From an uncultured Clostridia bacterium (lineage in GTDB: Bacteria; Bacillota; Clostridia; Christensenellales; Borkfalkiaceae): a DNA stretch of 49,426 bases. The number at the start of each line of letters is the position of its first letter. Positions within the stretch are counted from its first letter, which is position 1. Positions 33,659 through 42,323 of the stretch are shown one piece after another. The stretch lies in the NCBI GenBank assembly GCA_947626685.1, contig CANQTD010000013.1, forward strand, positions 1 to 49,426, in the 5' to 3' direction. A program made the position numbers and the translations under genes. The notes below the pieces were generated by a model that was not told the DNA's origin, did no database searches, and saw nothing but the letters and a program-made list of their open reading frames with translations.

Positions 33659-33661
33659 ATA

Positions 33662-36600
33662 TCACCAATAGAGAGGATATTCATCCGGCAAGAGGGTGTT
33701 TCTCAGCAAATAGATCGCGTCGTCGCTGTTGACGGTGTCGTCCCCGTTCATGTCGCCGCTTTGGTTGAGGCCGAAGAGCGAGCCGCCAAAGAGCGTGTAC
33801 CGCAACAGGTAGACGGCGTCGTTATCATCTACGGAACCGTCACCGTTGAAGTCGCCGCGCGGGACGTCGATGACGCTCACGTTACCAGGAGCGACATCCA
33901 AAGTAACCGCACGATCGGAGCCACCATCATTGCTTGCATTGACCAGTGCAGAGCAGGAGATGGTATAATCCCCGGCAGGGCAACCATCTTTGACCTTAAG
34001 CACGAGCTCAAAGATATATGTATTTGACTCGGTATTTGCATCATATGTAAAAGTCGCCATCTCATTTTGGGCATCCCAGTCGGCGATGACACCTTCCACC
34101 TTCCACCTTCCCTCAACGATCTCAAGATGCGTCTTGTCATAGAGGAAGGAGTGAAGTAGCACAGATTTGACTGCAGGCATATTCGCAAAACTGAACTGCA
34201 CCACGACTTCTCCGCCCGCAACCGACGTTCTATTTTGGATCTTGAGTTGTGCGGCCGTGGACTCGATAACTTTCTGTGCAATCGTGATCTCGTACGTCAT
34301 CTCGTAGCCGTCGTACACGACCGTGATCGTATGCGAACCATATTTCGTCATCTCGGGAATACCGAACAGGCATTCCTCATCCGCCATGATACTATACACC
34401 ATGCCATCGCTCATCGTCTGTCTGAGAATAGGATATTCGAAAACGTCGTTGTATTGATAGTCCGTCTTTGTCTGGGTCAGATCGATCTCGATTTTCTCCA
34501 TCTTGACCTTGACAACTTCCACAGGTACAAAGCGCGTCTGCTCCTCTTCTCCGTATGCATAGGATAATCTAATTGCAGTGACGTAAATATCCTTGTCTGA
34601 GCCGTGCATGCTAAAATCATATTTGAAAGAATAATTCATGGAGGTCTTTCTCACACCGTCATCCATATAGGTCAACTCAATGACTGGATCGGTAAGGAGC
34701 TCCCCTTCCGTAAACTGCGTCTGTGTGATGGCGGCGACTCTCACGCGGTTCTCTGCCCAGGTTGCCTCCACTGTACCGCTGTACAACTGGGAATTATTTT
34801 CGTTTTGATTCGACGCCTCGACAACGTTCATAGTGCCGAGGACTTGCTTTACCGTAATGGAACCTTTGCCCAACGAAGTCTCAATGCTCCCTTCGCCGAC
34901 ATTGCGCGCAATCTTGTGTTTGATGAGTACAAAGGAAGCAGCGGGGTCATTGAAGGCTCCGGTTGCGTTGATGACGCCGCTGGAACAGGACTGCACGATA
35001 CGGCCCGCATTGATGCCGCTAATGCCGGATACGGCGATTTGAAGATCTTTGCTCGTCGCAATCTCGAGCGCGCTATTCTGTGCCGCACTCCAACACTCCT
35101 CAATCGTACCCGTCGAGTGATTGAAGCCCACAAGCCCGCCAACTGCAAGATCCGTGTTGCTACCCGCAGAGATATCGATATCCAGACTGCGCCTGGAGAT
35201 ATAGCCGCCCGCCGCGTCTGCACCGGAGGCAAACCAGAGTCCGTCGGCCGTCATCGCAAGCTGGTTCTTGTCCGCCTGCGAATCGGGTTCGTTTGTACCC
35301 CAGTTCGTGAAAGCCTCCCTCGTCGTTCCGCTTACGTAGTACTTTTCATCACTATAATTGTAGAAGAAAGCGTTCCCGTCCTCCCACGTCCAACTATTGA
35401 CATTTTCGCCATTGCGTTTTGCGCCCAACCAAAACATCTGATTGGTGACGGTGTGGTAGGTGAACAGCTTTTCTATGAGTTCCTGTTCGTTTGGGGAATG
35501 AATGGAGATCAATTTCTCTCCGGCACCGGAATCCACACAGCCGAGCGCCTCTTCGTATGGTTTGGAGCCGTCGTACAGCGTGTAAAGTGCACTTGCGGTG
35601 TATAATTTGACCCGTTCGAGCAGTTCATCATCATCGGGCACTGCGCCTTTTGCGCCGTCGGTGCCGTTGACCTGTGCGGATCTGCCCGTACCGCCTGCGC
35701 CGCCGGCTCCTCCAAGCCCCACGTCGTTGTCTGCGAGAATGATCTGTGCATTCCCGCGAGCTATGATGTCCATATCCTTATTGGAGATAGCTGAGCCGAA
35801 AAGTCCCCCCTGGCCGCCGTTGCCGCCCTGGCCACCGAGCCCGCGGGAGCCGTTATTGCCCAGGACGCCCCAGTGATTGCCGCCGCTTCCTCCGTTACCG
35901 CCTTGGCCGCCGTTGCCGCCCTGGCCGCCTTGCCCACCGTTGAAAACCACGATGCCGTCATATACGACCAAGCATTCCGAAGCCAATGCGTCTCCACCGA
36001 TGCCCCCTTGACCGCCATCGCCTCCAAGTCCGCCTTGGCCGCCGTTACCACCGTTGTAGCTGAAGGCACCGCCGCCGCTTCCCTTTCCGCCTGCGCTGCC
36101 GTTACCTCCCTGGCCGCCAAGACCGCCCAAGCCGCCATTCAATGTCAAACCGGCGCCGAGAGCGACCGATACGCGCTTGGCGCTCATGGCCGTGCCGCCA
36201 CACCCGCCCGGAAAGCCGACGCTGCCACTTTTCCCCTTCGGCCCCGTCTGTGTGATGCCGGAGGCATTGCCGACGGGGGCACCGTCTGCGCCCTTTTCGC
36301 CCGTCACGCCGCAGGCGCCGGAAATCGTAAGCGGGGCGGTCCCCGTGATCACGACGTCGTTCTTTGCGCTGATCGTGCTCGCGATTCCCTCCGTTGCGGC
36401 TGCAATCTCATTGCCACTGCCCTCGGAGACGATCCAAAGCGTTTTTTCTGCCCTGGTGCTGATCGCACCGTCGGCAAAGGTATAAGTAAAGTGTACATCT
36501 TGCAGCGCGATAACGCGATCCTGTTCGGAATTTTCCACGAAGAACGCAAGGCCGCTGTAAACTTTGTCGGGGTCGCCGATCACACGAATGGCCGATGCGC

Positions 36601-38317
36601 CTGCACCGAGGGTAATCATTTTTCCAATTTCTGTGGCATCTAACGAACGCAAGTCAAGGATGGTCGTTTTCCCAATCATTGCGGGAATCTCCGCTACCGT
36701 TGCGGGCGTCACTGTTTCTGCCGATGCAAAGAGAGTTTCCATGTCCAGCGTGGGCGCGTCGTCGGGGACTTCATTCTCCTCCACTTTGCCCTCATAGACG
36801 AGGTTAGAATTGATGTTCACATTGCTGTGGCAATTTTGGAGTCTGCCCCCGTTATAGCCGACGATGCCGCCCGCATATTCGACCGATTCATCTTCCAGCA
36901 TGATGTTCCCCTCTACGCTGAGGTTCTTGATGGTACCCGTGTTGTACCCGAACAGTCCGACGTAGGGTGTACTCGACCCGTCCGTCATGTGAATATTAAG
37001 GTTGCTGATCGTGTTTCCGTTTCCATCGAAGGTACCCCTGAAAGGCGTATTCTTGGAGCCGATGGGTTGCCAATCGGGATAGGCAGACATATCGATATCA
37101 CAGGCAAGGATATAGTTGCCGCGCAAGTCATTTCGGATCTCGTTCAGCTGTCTTGCAGAGGAGATGACTTTGTCATATGCGTTGTAGTCGAAATCCCCCT
37201 CGTTGACGGTCTTATAGACAAATTTTTTCAACAGGGAGTTGCTCTTGGCGGCGACTTGCTCGTTGTAATAATTTTGGAGTTCGGTCTTTCTCTCCGCATA
37301 TTGGGAGGGAAGCAGATCCCACATGGCAATGAGTGTCAGACCGCTGGACAGTACCTGGGCGTTCTCGTCGTCGACGCCATCCCCCCAACCATTCACGGAA
37401 GAAACGTCGGTCACATTGAGCTGTCCCTTAGAGGAGCCTCGCGAAAAAGTAGAAGTGCTTCTGATTTCTCCTTTTGTGTTGACGGACTGCGTTAGTTTGT
37501 TCTCCACCTTGGTCTGAAATTCTGCATCGGCGAAGGAGGACACCTTCGTGCTTCCACTCGCCTCTGCCGATGTCGACAGCTCAACGGAGGAAGATATTGC
37601 CACGTTGGCATACATGGAGGAGAAGGTGTACTCGCCGCCACGCTTATAGGACACAATGATATGCGTGCCGTATGTATCGAAAAAGTCCTTGGGCGACCAA
37701 GTGTACTGCGGGAAGGAATCCGTCAACGCGCCATAGACATTGGAGCGTAGATGCTCGCGAAGAGCCGCCGCGCTCCCCATGACGCCACCATTGTCCCAAT
37801 TCAACGTCCACGAATCAAGATATTTTTGATAATTATAAATCGTGTACTCGATTTCTGCAGAAGCGGAGAGTGAGGTGTCCAATCCCATGGAGAAACCCGC
37901 CTCCATTTTGGCGGATCCAATGACAAAGTTTGTGCTTGCACTCGCTTTAGTATTGAGATCGACCCCCATTGCGAGCGCAAGAGAAGCAAAACTCTTGCTT
38001 GTAAAGCCTTTCCCATAGCTTGTGGAAACCATGTCTTTACTGACCTCAAACGCGCTCAAGTCACTGTCGTCGAGTATGGTAACCAAATGATTCTGGGACA
38101 GAAGATCATCCGACCTATCGTTCGTATCGATGGTGCGCAGCAAGTTGACGCCGCGGCCAAGATAGCCGAGGTCATTGATTTCCTCGGGAACGCTCACCGT
38201 TGCGCTTGCATGGGTGAGGTCTCCGCCGACGACGAAACACGTCAACGCAAATACACAACTCAATGCAAGTGCACCAAAACGTTCCATTCCGATTTTTTTG
38301 CTTTTGTTGGCTTTCAT
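33662..38317 (-). CDS. Secreted MACPF - GLUG - Gly-rich - C-type lectin - cohesin - dockerin protein
   Basis: 1551 residues. Signal peptide (to about 39, ASA). The MACPF domain (about 45-370) contains the signature YGTHIIVSYKRGG (216-228). GLUG-type repeats follow at about 425-500 (FRGTFDGNGNTISNLNI, GLFGYNTGTIKNLSVEGN, GGIVGYNGGRLQNC). A glycine-rich, collagen-like stretch spans 670-890 (GGQGGNGG repeats). A C-type-lectin-like domain (about 910-1035) carries WLGAKRN, WTWEDG and TNWGTNEPDS. A beta region comes next, then a cohesin-like domain (about 1330-1465) and a C-terminal dockerin (last ~70 residues) with two Ca2+ loops, DFNGDGSVDDND and DMNGDDTVNSDD. AAAGGAG precedes the start by ten bases. 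It likely attaches to the neighbouring cohesin protein, presenting a pore-forming or adhesive module at the cell surface. Confidence 0.85.
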   Translation of the reverse strand: MKANKSKKIGMERFGALALSCVFALTCFVVGGDLTHASATVSVPEEINDLGYLGRGVNLLRTIDTNDRSDDLLSQNHLVTILDDSDLSAFEVSKDMVSTSYGKGFTSKSFASLALAMGVDLNTKASASTNFVIGSAKMEAGFSMGLDTSLSASAEIEYTIYNYQKYLDSWTLNWDNGGVMGSAAALREHLRSNVYGALTDSFPQYTWSPKDFFDTYGTHIIVSYKRGGEYTFSSMYANVAISSSVELSTSAEASGSTKVSSFADAEFQTKVENKLTQSVNTKGEIRSTSTFSRGSSKGQLNVTDVSSVNGWGDGVDDENAQVLSSGLTLIAMWDLLPSQYAERKTELQNYYNEQVAAKSNSLLKKFVYKTVNEGDFDYNAYDKVISSARQLNEIRNDLRGNYILACDIDMSAYPDWQPIGSKNTPFRGTFDGNGNTISNLNIHMTDGSSTPYVGLFGYNTGTIKNLSVEGNIMLEDESVEYAGGIVGYNGGRLQNCHSNVNINSNLVYEGKVEENEVPDDAPTLDMETLFASAETVTPATVAEIPAMIGKTTILDLRSLDATEIGKMITLGAGASAIRVIGDPDKVYSGLAFFVENSEQDRVIALQDVHFTYTFADGAISTRAEKTLWIVSEGSGNEIAAATEGIASTISAKNDVVITGTAPLTISGACGVTGEKGADGAPVGNASGITQTGPKGKSGSVGFPGGCGGTAMSAKRVSVALGAGLTLNGGLGGLGGQGGNGSAGGKGSGGGAFSYNGGNGGQGGLGGDGGQGGIGGDALASECLVVYDGIVVFNGGQGGQGGNGGQGGNGGSGGNHWGVLGNNGSRGLGGQGGNGGQGGLFGSAISNKDMDIIARGNAQIILADNDVGLGGAGGAGGTGRSAQVNGTDGAKGAVPDDDELLERVKLYTASALYTLYDGSKPYEEALGCVDSGAGEKLISIHSPNEQELIEKLFTYHTVTNQMFWLGAKRNGENVNSWTWEDGNAFFYNYSDEKYYVSGTTREAFTNWGTNEPDSQADKNQLAMTADGLWFASGADAAGGYISRRSLDIDISAGSNTDLAVGGLVGFNHSTGTIEECWSAAQNSALEIATSKDLQIAVSGISGINAGRIVQSCSSGVINATGAFNDPAASFVLIKHKIARNVGEGSIETSLGKGSITVKQVLGTMNVVEASNQNENNSQLYSGTVEATWAENRVRVAAITQTQFTEGELLTDPVIELTYMDDGVRKTSMNYSFKYDFSMHGSDKDIYVTAIRLSYAYGEEEQTRFVPVEVVKVKMEKIEIDLTQTKTDYQYNDVFEYPILRQTMSDGMVYSIMADEECLFGIPEMTKYGSHTITVVYDGYEMTYEITIAQKVIESTAAQLKIQNRTSVAGGEVVVQFSFANMPAVKSVLLHSFLYDKTHLEIVEGRWKVEGVIADWDAQNEMATFTYDANTESNTYIFELVLKVKDGCPAGDYTISCSALVNASNDGGSDRAVTLDVAPGNVSVIDVPRGDFNGDGSVDDNDAVYLLRYTLFGGSLFGLNQSGDMNGDDTVNSDDAIYLLRNTLLPDEYPLYW

Positions 38318-38348
38318 TGTACAAATACTCCTTTAATTTTATAGCTAT

Positions 38349-38357
38349 ATTATACCA
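38349..38357 (-). promoter_or_regulatory. Extended -10 promoter of the MACPF gene
   Basis: TGGTATAAT on the minus strand (TATAAT at 38349-38354), 32 bp before the start codon. No obvious -35. It lies just inside or after the 39-residue ORF, so the MACPF gene may be read both from here and from upstream. Confidence 0.45.
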
Positions 38358-38358
38358 A

Positions 38359-38478
38359 TTAAAAAGTCGGCTCTTCTGTTTTGCAGAGGAGTGCTTTGAG
38401 TTTCCTCAACCAATAATAAGCAACTGATCCAATTGGACTTTCGAAAGTGTTTTCTTTAGACATATCAAATTCAGTCAT
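38359..38478 (-). CDS. 39-residue ORF ahead of the MACPF gene
   Basis: The frame MTEFDMSKENTF ... ALLCKTEEPTF reads from ATG 38478 to TAA with GAGGGTG upstream at correct spacing. It has a central amphipathic/hydrophobic segment (SVAYYWLRKLKALL). No family is recognised. It sits in the leader of the MACPF gene and could be a small membrane-associated peptide or a leader ORF that tunes expression. Confidence 0.45.
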   Translation of the reverse strand: MTEFDMSKENTFESPIGSVAYYWLRKLKALLCKTEEPTF

Positions 38479-38744
38479 AACGCACCCTCGCTTAATTTTA
38501 TAAATAATATCGTTTTATAAATAAGACGACATAAAACGACAAAATGTTACAATTTTTTCCAAAGTAACAATCAATGAAAAATCAATCCCCACTTTAATTG
38601 CGCCACAAAGGCGATGCAAAAGCCGCAAGCACTACGTCTTGCTCAAGATGCATAAAACACAAAACCCTCCTTTCGTTTTGTAGAGGCTTGGCATTCAAAC
38701 CTACAGACAAAAGTGACGAATATACTCTCGAAATATAAAAATAT
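38479..38744. other. AT-rich intergenic region
   Basis: About 265 bases without a gene. It contains two TTTATAAA-type direct repeats (near 38497-38520), the inverted repeat TGTTAC-N13-GTAACA (about 38545-38569), and short stretches resembling shuffled coding sequence. No strong promoter with both boxes is seen. Confidence 0.5.
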
Positions 38745-38780
38745 ACGCCCCAAAAGCAGAACGACTTTTGAGGCGTTTTT
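38745..38780. terminator. Terminator copied with the phosphoesterase fragment
   Basis: ACGCCCCAAAAGC ... GACTTTTGAGGCGT hairpin followed by TTTTT on the plus strand. It is nearly identical to the terminator at 42254-42289. Confidence 0.75.
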
Positions 38781-38814
38781 GTTTGGGGAAGCATTCCCCT
38801 TTCGTGCTTTTGCT

Positions 38815-38880
38815 TTATTCGAGACGAATGATCTTTTGATACAAGACCGTCTTATCTTCCGTCAAGTCCCCGTCCATATT
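38815..38880 (-). pseudogene. 3' fragment of a metallophosphoesterase gene
   Basis: Translates as MDGDLTEDKTVLYQKIIRLE and a stop, which is the C-terminus of the phosphoesterase at 42324-43010 with two or three changes. Similarity extends through the terminator, so 38745-38879 is a diverged duplicate of 42254-42388. The rest of the gene is absent; the neighbouring sequence is the anti-sigma gene. Confidence 0.8.
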
Positions 38881-38912
38881 TCTTCCCAAAAGACTTTTGC
38901 GCCGCATACGCG

Positions 38913-40718
38913 CTATTTGTTGATGGGTTGGAAGATGAACACGTTTTGTTCATAAGATTTTGAAGTCAGTTCTTCGAGCCCCAGCCCCGTCTCCGTGCGA
39001 ACGACGCGGTAGTATTTCGTCTCGTTCATCCCTCTGTGACGGTATACATGGTCCACTTTGTAGGAGTCGTTTCCGACGTGAAGGTAATAATTGTCTACAC
39101 TCTCCAATTCAAAATCGCCCAACGGGATAAAGTCATCGCTCATGACCGTCACCAATTTGCCGACGCATTCGGCGAGGTCAACGGGGCAATAAGACAATTT
39201 GCCGCCGATCTCTCCAAGCAACATATCGAATTCGTCGTCGAACCACTCTGCCTCCGCTTCCGAAACGAGCCCCGTCTCCAATCCTTCCCCGCAGGCAAGC
39301 ACCGATCCGTCACGGACATAGGCAGACCCCGATCCGTCAAAGATGGAAAGGTTCTCATACATTCCGAGAAACTTGTTATAATACTCCGCCCATTCGCGGT
39401 TATCCCAATGCAACTTCAAAAGTCCATGATTTTCGTACGGAACAGGGACGCCTTCGACCATTTGATGGGCGATCGTACGATAATTACCCACGCTAAGAGT
39501 ACCCAAGCGGTAAACATTGCCCTCTGCCTGTACATAGCCCCCCCGCTCGGTATAAAATAGTTTTTTATCTCGATCGATCCCTTTAATTACGGAATTGCAG
39601 ATGTATGCCCAACCGTCACGCGCCCAAAATGCTTCTTGTATGAAAACATCTTTGTTGGGCATGACGTCGGTAAAAATGAGATTGTTATCCCCGTCCACAG
39701 AGAGGGTGTAGACCGATGAGACCGCTGACGTAACGTCAATGCCGACGGCAAGGCCGTTCACAAAACCGCAGATATTCAGACCCTCGATCTTATAAATATA
39801 CCCCGTGCTGTTGTCGATGACAAAGGAGGCCGAGAGCGCGCTGGTGTAATACATAGGATTGCCTCCTGCGATTCTATCTTCATACTGGACTCGTTCCGCG
39901 TCAAAACTCGTCGCCCCATTCTCATCATACATCAACCCTTCCGGACGGATATCGACATACTCGGAGCTGCGTTTTCCGTTCGCATCCCTGTAATCGTAAT
40001 AGCCCGACTTCTCCACCTTCGCCACATATTGGATGAAGGTGAACCGCTCCGTCGTGTACAGGCGGTTGATCTGCGCGTCAAGTTCTTCCTGCTCAATGCG
40101 GCGGTCTTCATCGATGAGATTGCCGTTGTTGTCGTAGACGTCCTCCGTCACCTCCCTGTTCTTCATGAAGGTCACTTTGGCGACGCTTGCCTCGTCGTAC
40201 TCCACATTGCCCGCCTCATAGCTCTCCGTGGTGCTGTAAAGGTAGTTGTACTCCCTATCCGACTTGTCGAGCGGTTGAACGCCGCGGTTTTCCACGATCT
40301 GCCCGGAAAGAAGGGAGACGGCGGGCCCCACGTCACGGCCTGCGGAGGCGGGCGAAGCGGCGGGTCCCGCTTCCCTGCGGATGCTATAAGCCGTAACGCC
40401 CTCGTTGTCCACCATGAGATTTTCCATATATTCCAACTTGATGGAGTTTACGATATGGATGCGAGGAATGAAAACCGCGAGCAGAGGCGTCACGACCGCC
40501 ACCAGCGCGACGCTTGCAAAGATTGCCGTCCACCGAACAGGATGACGCCGCAAAGTGTTCTTTTTGGAAGAGGCCGCCTCGGGTGCGGCACGGCGGGCGC
40601 GCTCCGTCCCCTCCTCTGCGGCGCGGAGTTGCCGTACCCGTTGTTTCATACGGCCGGTGAGAGCGGGCTTCGCTTCGTCGATAAACACAAACTGTGTCAT
40701 ATAGTCCCGGTATGTCAT
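38913..40718 (-). CDS. Large anti-sigma-factor-like membrane protein
   Basis: 601 residues. A ~65-residue basic cytoplasmic N-terminus (MTYRDYMTQFVFIDEAKPAL ... RMKQRVRQL), one membrane helix (about 70-92, WTAIFASVALVAVVTPLLAVFI), then ~500 extracellular residues with no recognised domain. This is the topology of ECF anti-sigma sensors. Start 40718 has GAGGAGGAA upstream, and ATGA overlaps the restored stop of the ECF sigma gene, as in genuine sigma/anti-sigma pairs. It lies between the ECF gene and the surface operon, so it may sense extracellular conditions that control the MACPF/cohesin genes. Confidence 0.75.
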   Translation of the reverse strand: MTYRDYMTQFVFIDEAKPALTGRMKQRVRQLRAAEEGTERARRAAPEAASSKKNTLRRHPVRWTAIFASVALVAVVTPLLAVFIPRIHIVNSIKLEYMENLMVDNEGVTAYSIRREAGPAASPASAGRDVGPAVSLLSGQIVENRGVQPLDKSDREYNYLYSTTESYEAGNVEYDEASVAKVTFMKNREVTEDVYDNNGNLIDEDRRIEQEELDAQINRLYTTERFTFIQYVAKVEKSGYYDYRDANGKRSSEYVDIRPEGLMYDENGATSFDAERVQYEDRIAGGNPMYYTSALSASFVIDNSTGYIYKIEGLNICGFVNGLAVGIDVTSAVSSVYTLSVDGDNNLIFTDVMPNKDVFIQEAFWARDGWAYICNSVIKGIDRDKKLFYTERGGYVQAEGNVYRLGTLSVGNYRTIAHQMVEGVPVPYENHGLLKLHWDNREWAEYYNKFLGMYENLSIFDGSGSAYVRDGSVLACGEGLETGLVSEAEAEWFDDEFDMLLGEIGGKLSYCPVDLAECVGKLVTVMSDDFIPLGDFELESVDNYYLHVGNDSYKVDHVYRHRGMNETKYYRVVRTETGLGLEELTSKSYEQNVFIFQPINK

Positions 40719-41208
40719 ACTTCCTCCTCTGAAAGATACACTTTCAACTTTTCGCGTGAGCGGGACAGGCATTTCTGGATCGCCCGATCCGTTTTGCCGA
40801 GCAGCCCCGCGATCTCCTTCGCGGTATATCCTTCGTAATAATGGAGATAGACCGCTTCCCGCGCAACCACAGAGACTTGTCCATTGCCGTTTCGAGGTCC
40901 TCGGTCTCCCCTCCGTTTCGCTGTTGGGACGCGCCGTACGTCGTTTCCCGTTTCCTGCGCCGCGCGTTGCCCTTCGCGAGATTTTTGCTCTTATTGATGG
41001 CGACCCTGATCAGCCATGCCTTCATGTGCTCGTCGCTCTCAAAGCCCACGCAGAACGCGCGGTCCATGAGTTGCAGCAAAACGTCTTGCACGACGTCCTC
41101 CGCGTCGGGCGCATTCCGCACATATTGGTACGACACCCTGAAAAGCATATTCGCATAACGCTCTACTACGCTTTGCACAAAGGCGTCGTCAATACATGAT
41201 TTGTACAT
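40715..41208 (-). pseudogene. ECF sigma factor gene with single-base frameshift
   Basis: The first ~110 codons give sigma region 2 (VVERYANMLFRVSYQYVRNAPDAEDVVQDVLLQLM, HMKAWLIRVAINKSKNL). Near 40876-40878 the frame shifts by one base. Region 4 continues in the other frame: AVYLHYYEGYTAKEIAGLLG and KTDRAIQKCLSRSREKL, ending at TGA that overlaps the anti-sigma ATG. Adding one base after AAG restores a normal ~164-residue protein. Unrepaired, the product lacks region 4 and could not read a -35. Cause unknown: real mutation, or a sequencing or assembly error. Ribosome site GGAAGG precedes the start. Confidence 0.85.
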
Positions 41209-41342
41209 ACTCTTTTACCTTCCGATGAAGTTCTCTCATATATAATACAACAACCGAAGATGAAAGCAGACATTTACTAAAAAAATTTTTATACTTTCAG
41301 CCGTCCGCTTCCGATTTTGAACGGTTATTCGCGTTGAATCGC

Positions 41343-41368
41343 GGACATGGTATGCCCGTTTTTGGTCA
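41343..41368 (+). repeat. 26-nt bipartite motif, copy left of the small plus operon
   Basis: GGACATGGTATGCCCG, TTTTTG, GTCA. Together with flanking bases (ATCGC before, ATGTA after) it is identical over 36 bp to the copy at 42217-42242, so the two bracket the 41431-42165 operon as direct repeats. Confidence 0.75.
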
Positions 41369-41383
41369 ATGTAGGGAAACACT

Positions 41384-41413
41384 TGACATTTCATTTTAGA
41401 AAATGATACAATA
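41384..41413 (+). promoter_or_regulatory. Promoter of the small plus-strand operon
   Basis: TTGACA, 18-base spacer, TACAAT in the interval 41384-41413. The spacer holds the palindrome ATTTTAGAAAAT-type (CATTTT-A-GAAAATG), a possible operator for the small regulator-like product downstream. Confidence 0.6.
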
Positions 41414-41430
41414 CTGGCAGAGGTGATAAA

Positions 41431-41621
41431 ATGAAAAAGTTTTGTGAACGCGTAAAAAGGCTTTTGGAAGAGAAAAAATGTCTCGAGCGGAATTGAAACA
41501 AATGGTAACACGCAGCAGGCATGTTTTGACCAAGAAAGACAAAAGCGATATCGTCGCTCTTTTATATGGCGAGGAAAAATCCACTTCGAGGAGAGAAAAA
41601 AATGACAAGGTGGCAATTTGA
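41431..41621 (+). pseudogene. Small regulator-like gene split by a frameshift in an A-run
   Basis: Two short overlapping frames: 41431-41496 (21 residues, MKKFCERVKRLLEEKKCLERN, with GAGGTG site) and 41478-41621 (47 residues, MSRAELKQMVTRSR...). Adding one A to the A6 run at 41473-41478 joins them as ERVKRLLEEKKMSRAEL..., the usual opening of an XRE-type protein, with DKSDIVALLYGEE after. The rest of the helix-turn-helix is diverged. It could be a broken gene, a slippage-regulated gene, or two coupled peptides. Confidence 0.5.
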
Positions 41622-42165
41622 TAATACAATGATACAAATGCTTCATAGCATGATCGGCAGGCGGTTCTTATCGTTTGAACGCGACACTTCTGCGGAAGGA
41701 CAGTCCTATTGTGCGGTTCGTCTCAATTTTGACGATACCTCTTTATTGCTGAAAAACGAAGAAGAGGAGATCGCTACATTTGAAGACAATGTCGCGTCTT
41801 ATGAAGAAGCGGCAAAATTCACATGCACCATAAGCGATCCGAATCAGCCATTTCCTTCCGGGCTTGTCGGAGTCGCTATAAAAAAGCATGTTGTCGATGA
41901 ACTTGTTGTGAGTGTTGCCATTGTTTCCGATACAATACAATGTGTTGAACACGGCATGAATATCGTTATCGATATGGCCTTGATCATAAGGACGGAAAAC
42001 CACACATATATCTTTTCAAAAAGCCATGTGTGGTTTGACGAAGTAATATATATCAATATAGATAAAGACATGGATGATATTTGTCCGCTACCTTCTGATA
42101 TGAACCTTTGGGACAACGACGGGGAGTGGAATGTGACGATAGACAGGTCTGTTCGAACATTATAA
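41602..42165 (+). CDS. Hypothetical protein
   Basis: 187 residues, AT-richer than the left half of the window. ATG 41602 follows GAGGAGAG and overlaps the end of the small ORF by 20 bp, so the two are translationally linked. No family, signal or membrane helix is recognised. Secondary structure looks mixed with several beta-strands (SYCAVRLNFDDTSLLL, LVVSVAIVSDTIQCVEHG, MALIIRTENHTYIFSKS). The operon is bracketed by identical 36-bp repeats containing the 26-nt motif. Confidence 0.65.
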   Translation: MTRWQFDNTMIQMLHSMIGRRFLSFERDTSAEGQSYCAVRLNFDDTSLLLKNEEEEIATFEDNVASYEEAAKFTCTISDPNQPFPSGLVGVAIKKHVVDELVVSVAIVSDTIQCVEHGMNIVIDMALIIRTENHTYIFSKSHVWFDEVIYINIDKDMDDICPLPSDMNLWDNDGEWNVTIDRSVRTL

Positions 42166-42216
42166 AACCACTTTGGAACAATTGCCGGCCTCATGGTAAA
42201 AACAGCGTCAGATCGC

Positions 42217-42242
42217 GGACATGGTATGCCCGTTTTTGGTCA
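42217..42242 (+). repeat. 26-nt bipartite motif, copy right of the small plus operon
   Basis: Identical to the copy at 41343-41368. It lies 12 bp from the terminator shared by the plus operon and the minus-strand phosphoesterase. Confidence 0.75.
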
Positions 42243-42253
42243 ATGTAAGGAAA

Positions 42254-42289
42254 ACGCCCCAAAAGCAGAACGGCTTTTGAGGCGTTTTT
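42254..42289. terminator. Bidirectional terminator
   Basis: ACGCCCCAAAAGC ... GGCTTTTGAGGCGT stem with one mismatch, TTTTT on the plus strand and TTTT on the minus. Serves the 41602-42165 gene and the phosphoesterase converging on it. Confidence 0.8.
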
Positions 42290-42323
42290 GTTTGGGGAAA
42301 TATTTCCCTTTCTCGCTTTCGGT

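Noticed and set aside
35647-36307. Gly-rich stretch of the MACPF gene as an assembly artefact or simple repeat
   Set aside because: The units differ in sequence and length, the frame is kept for about 220 codons, and recognisable domains follow on both sides.
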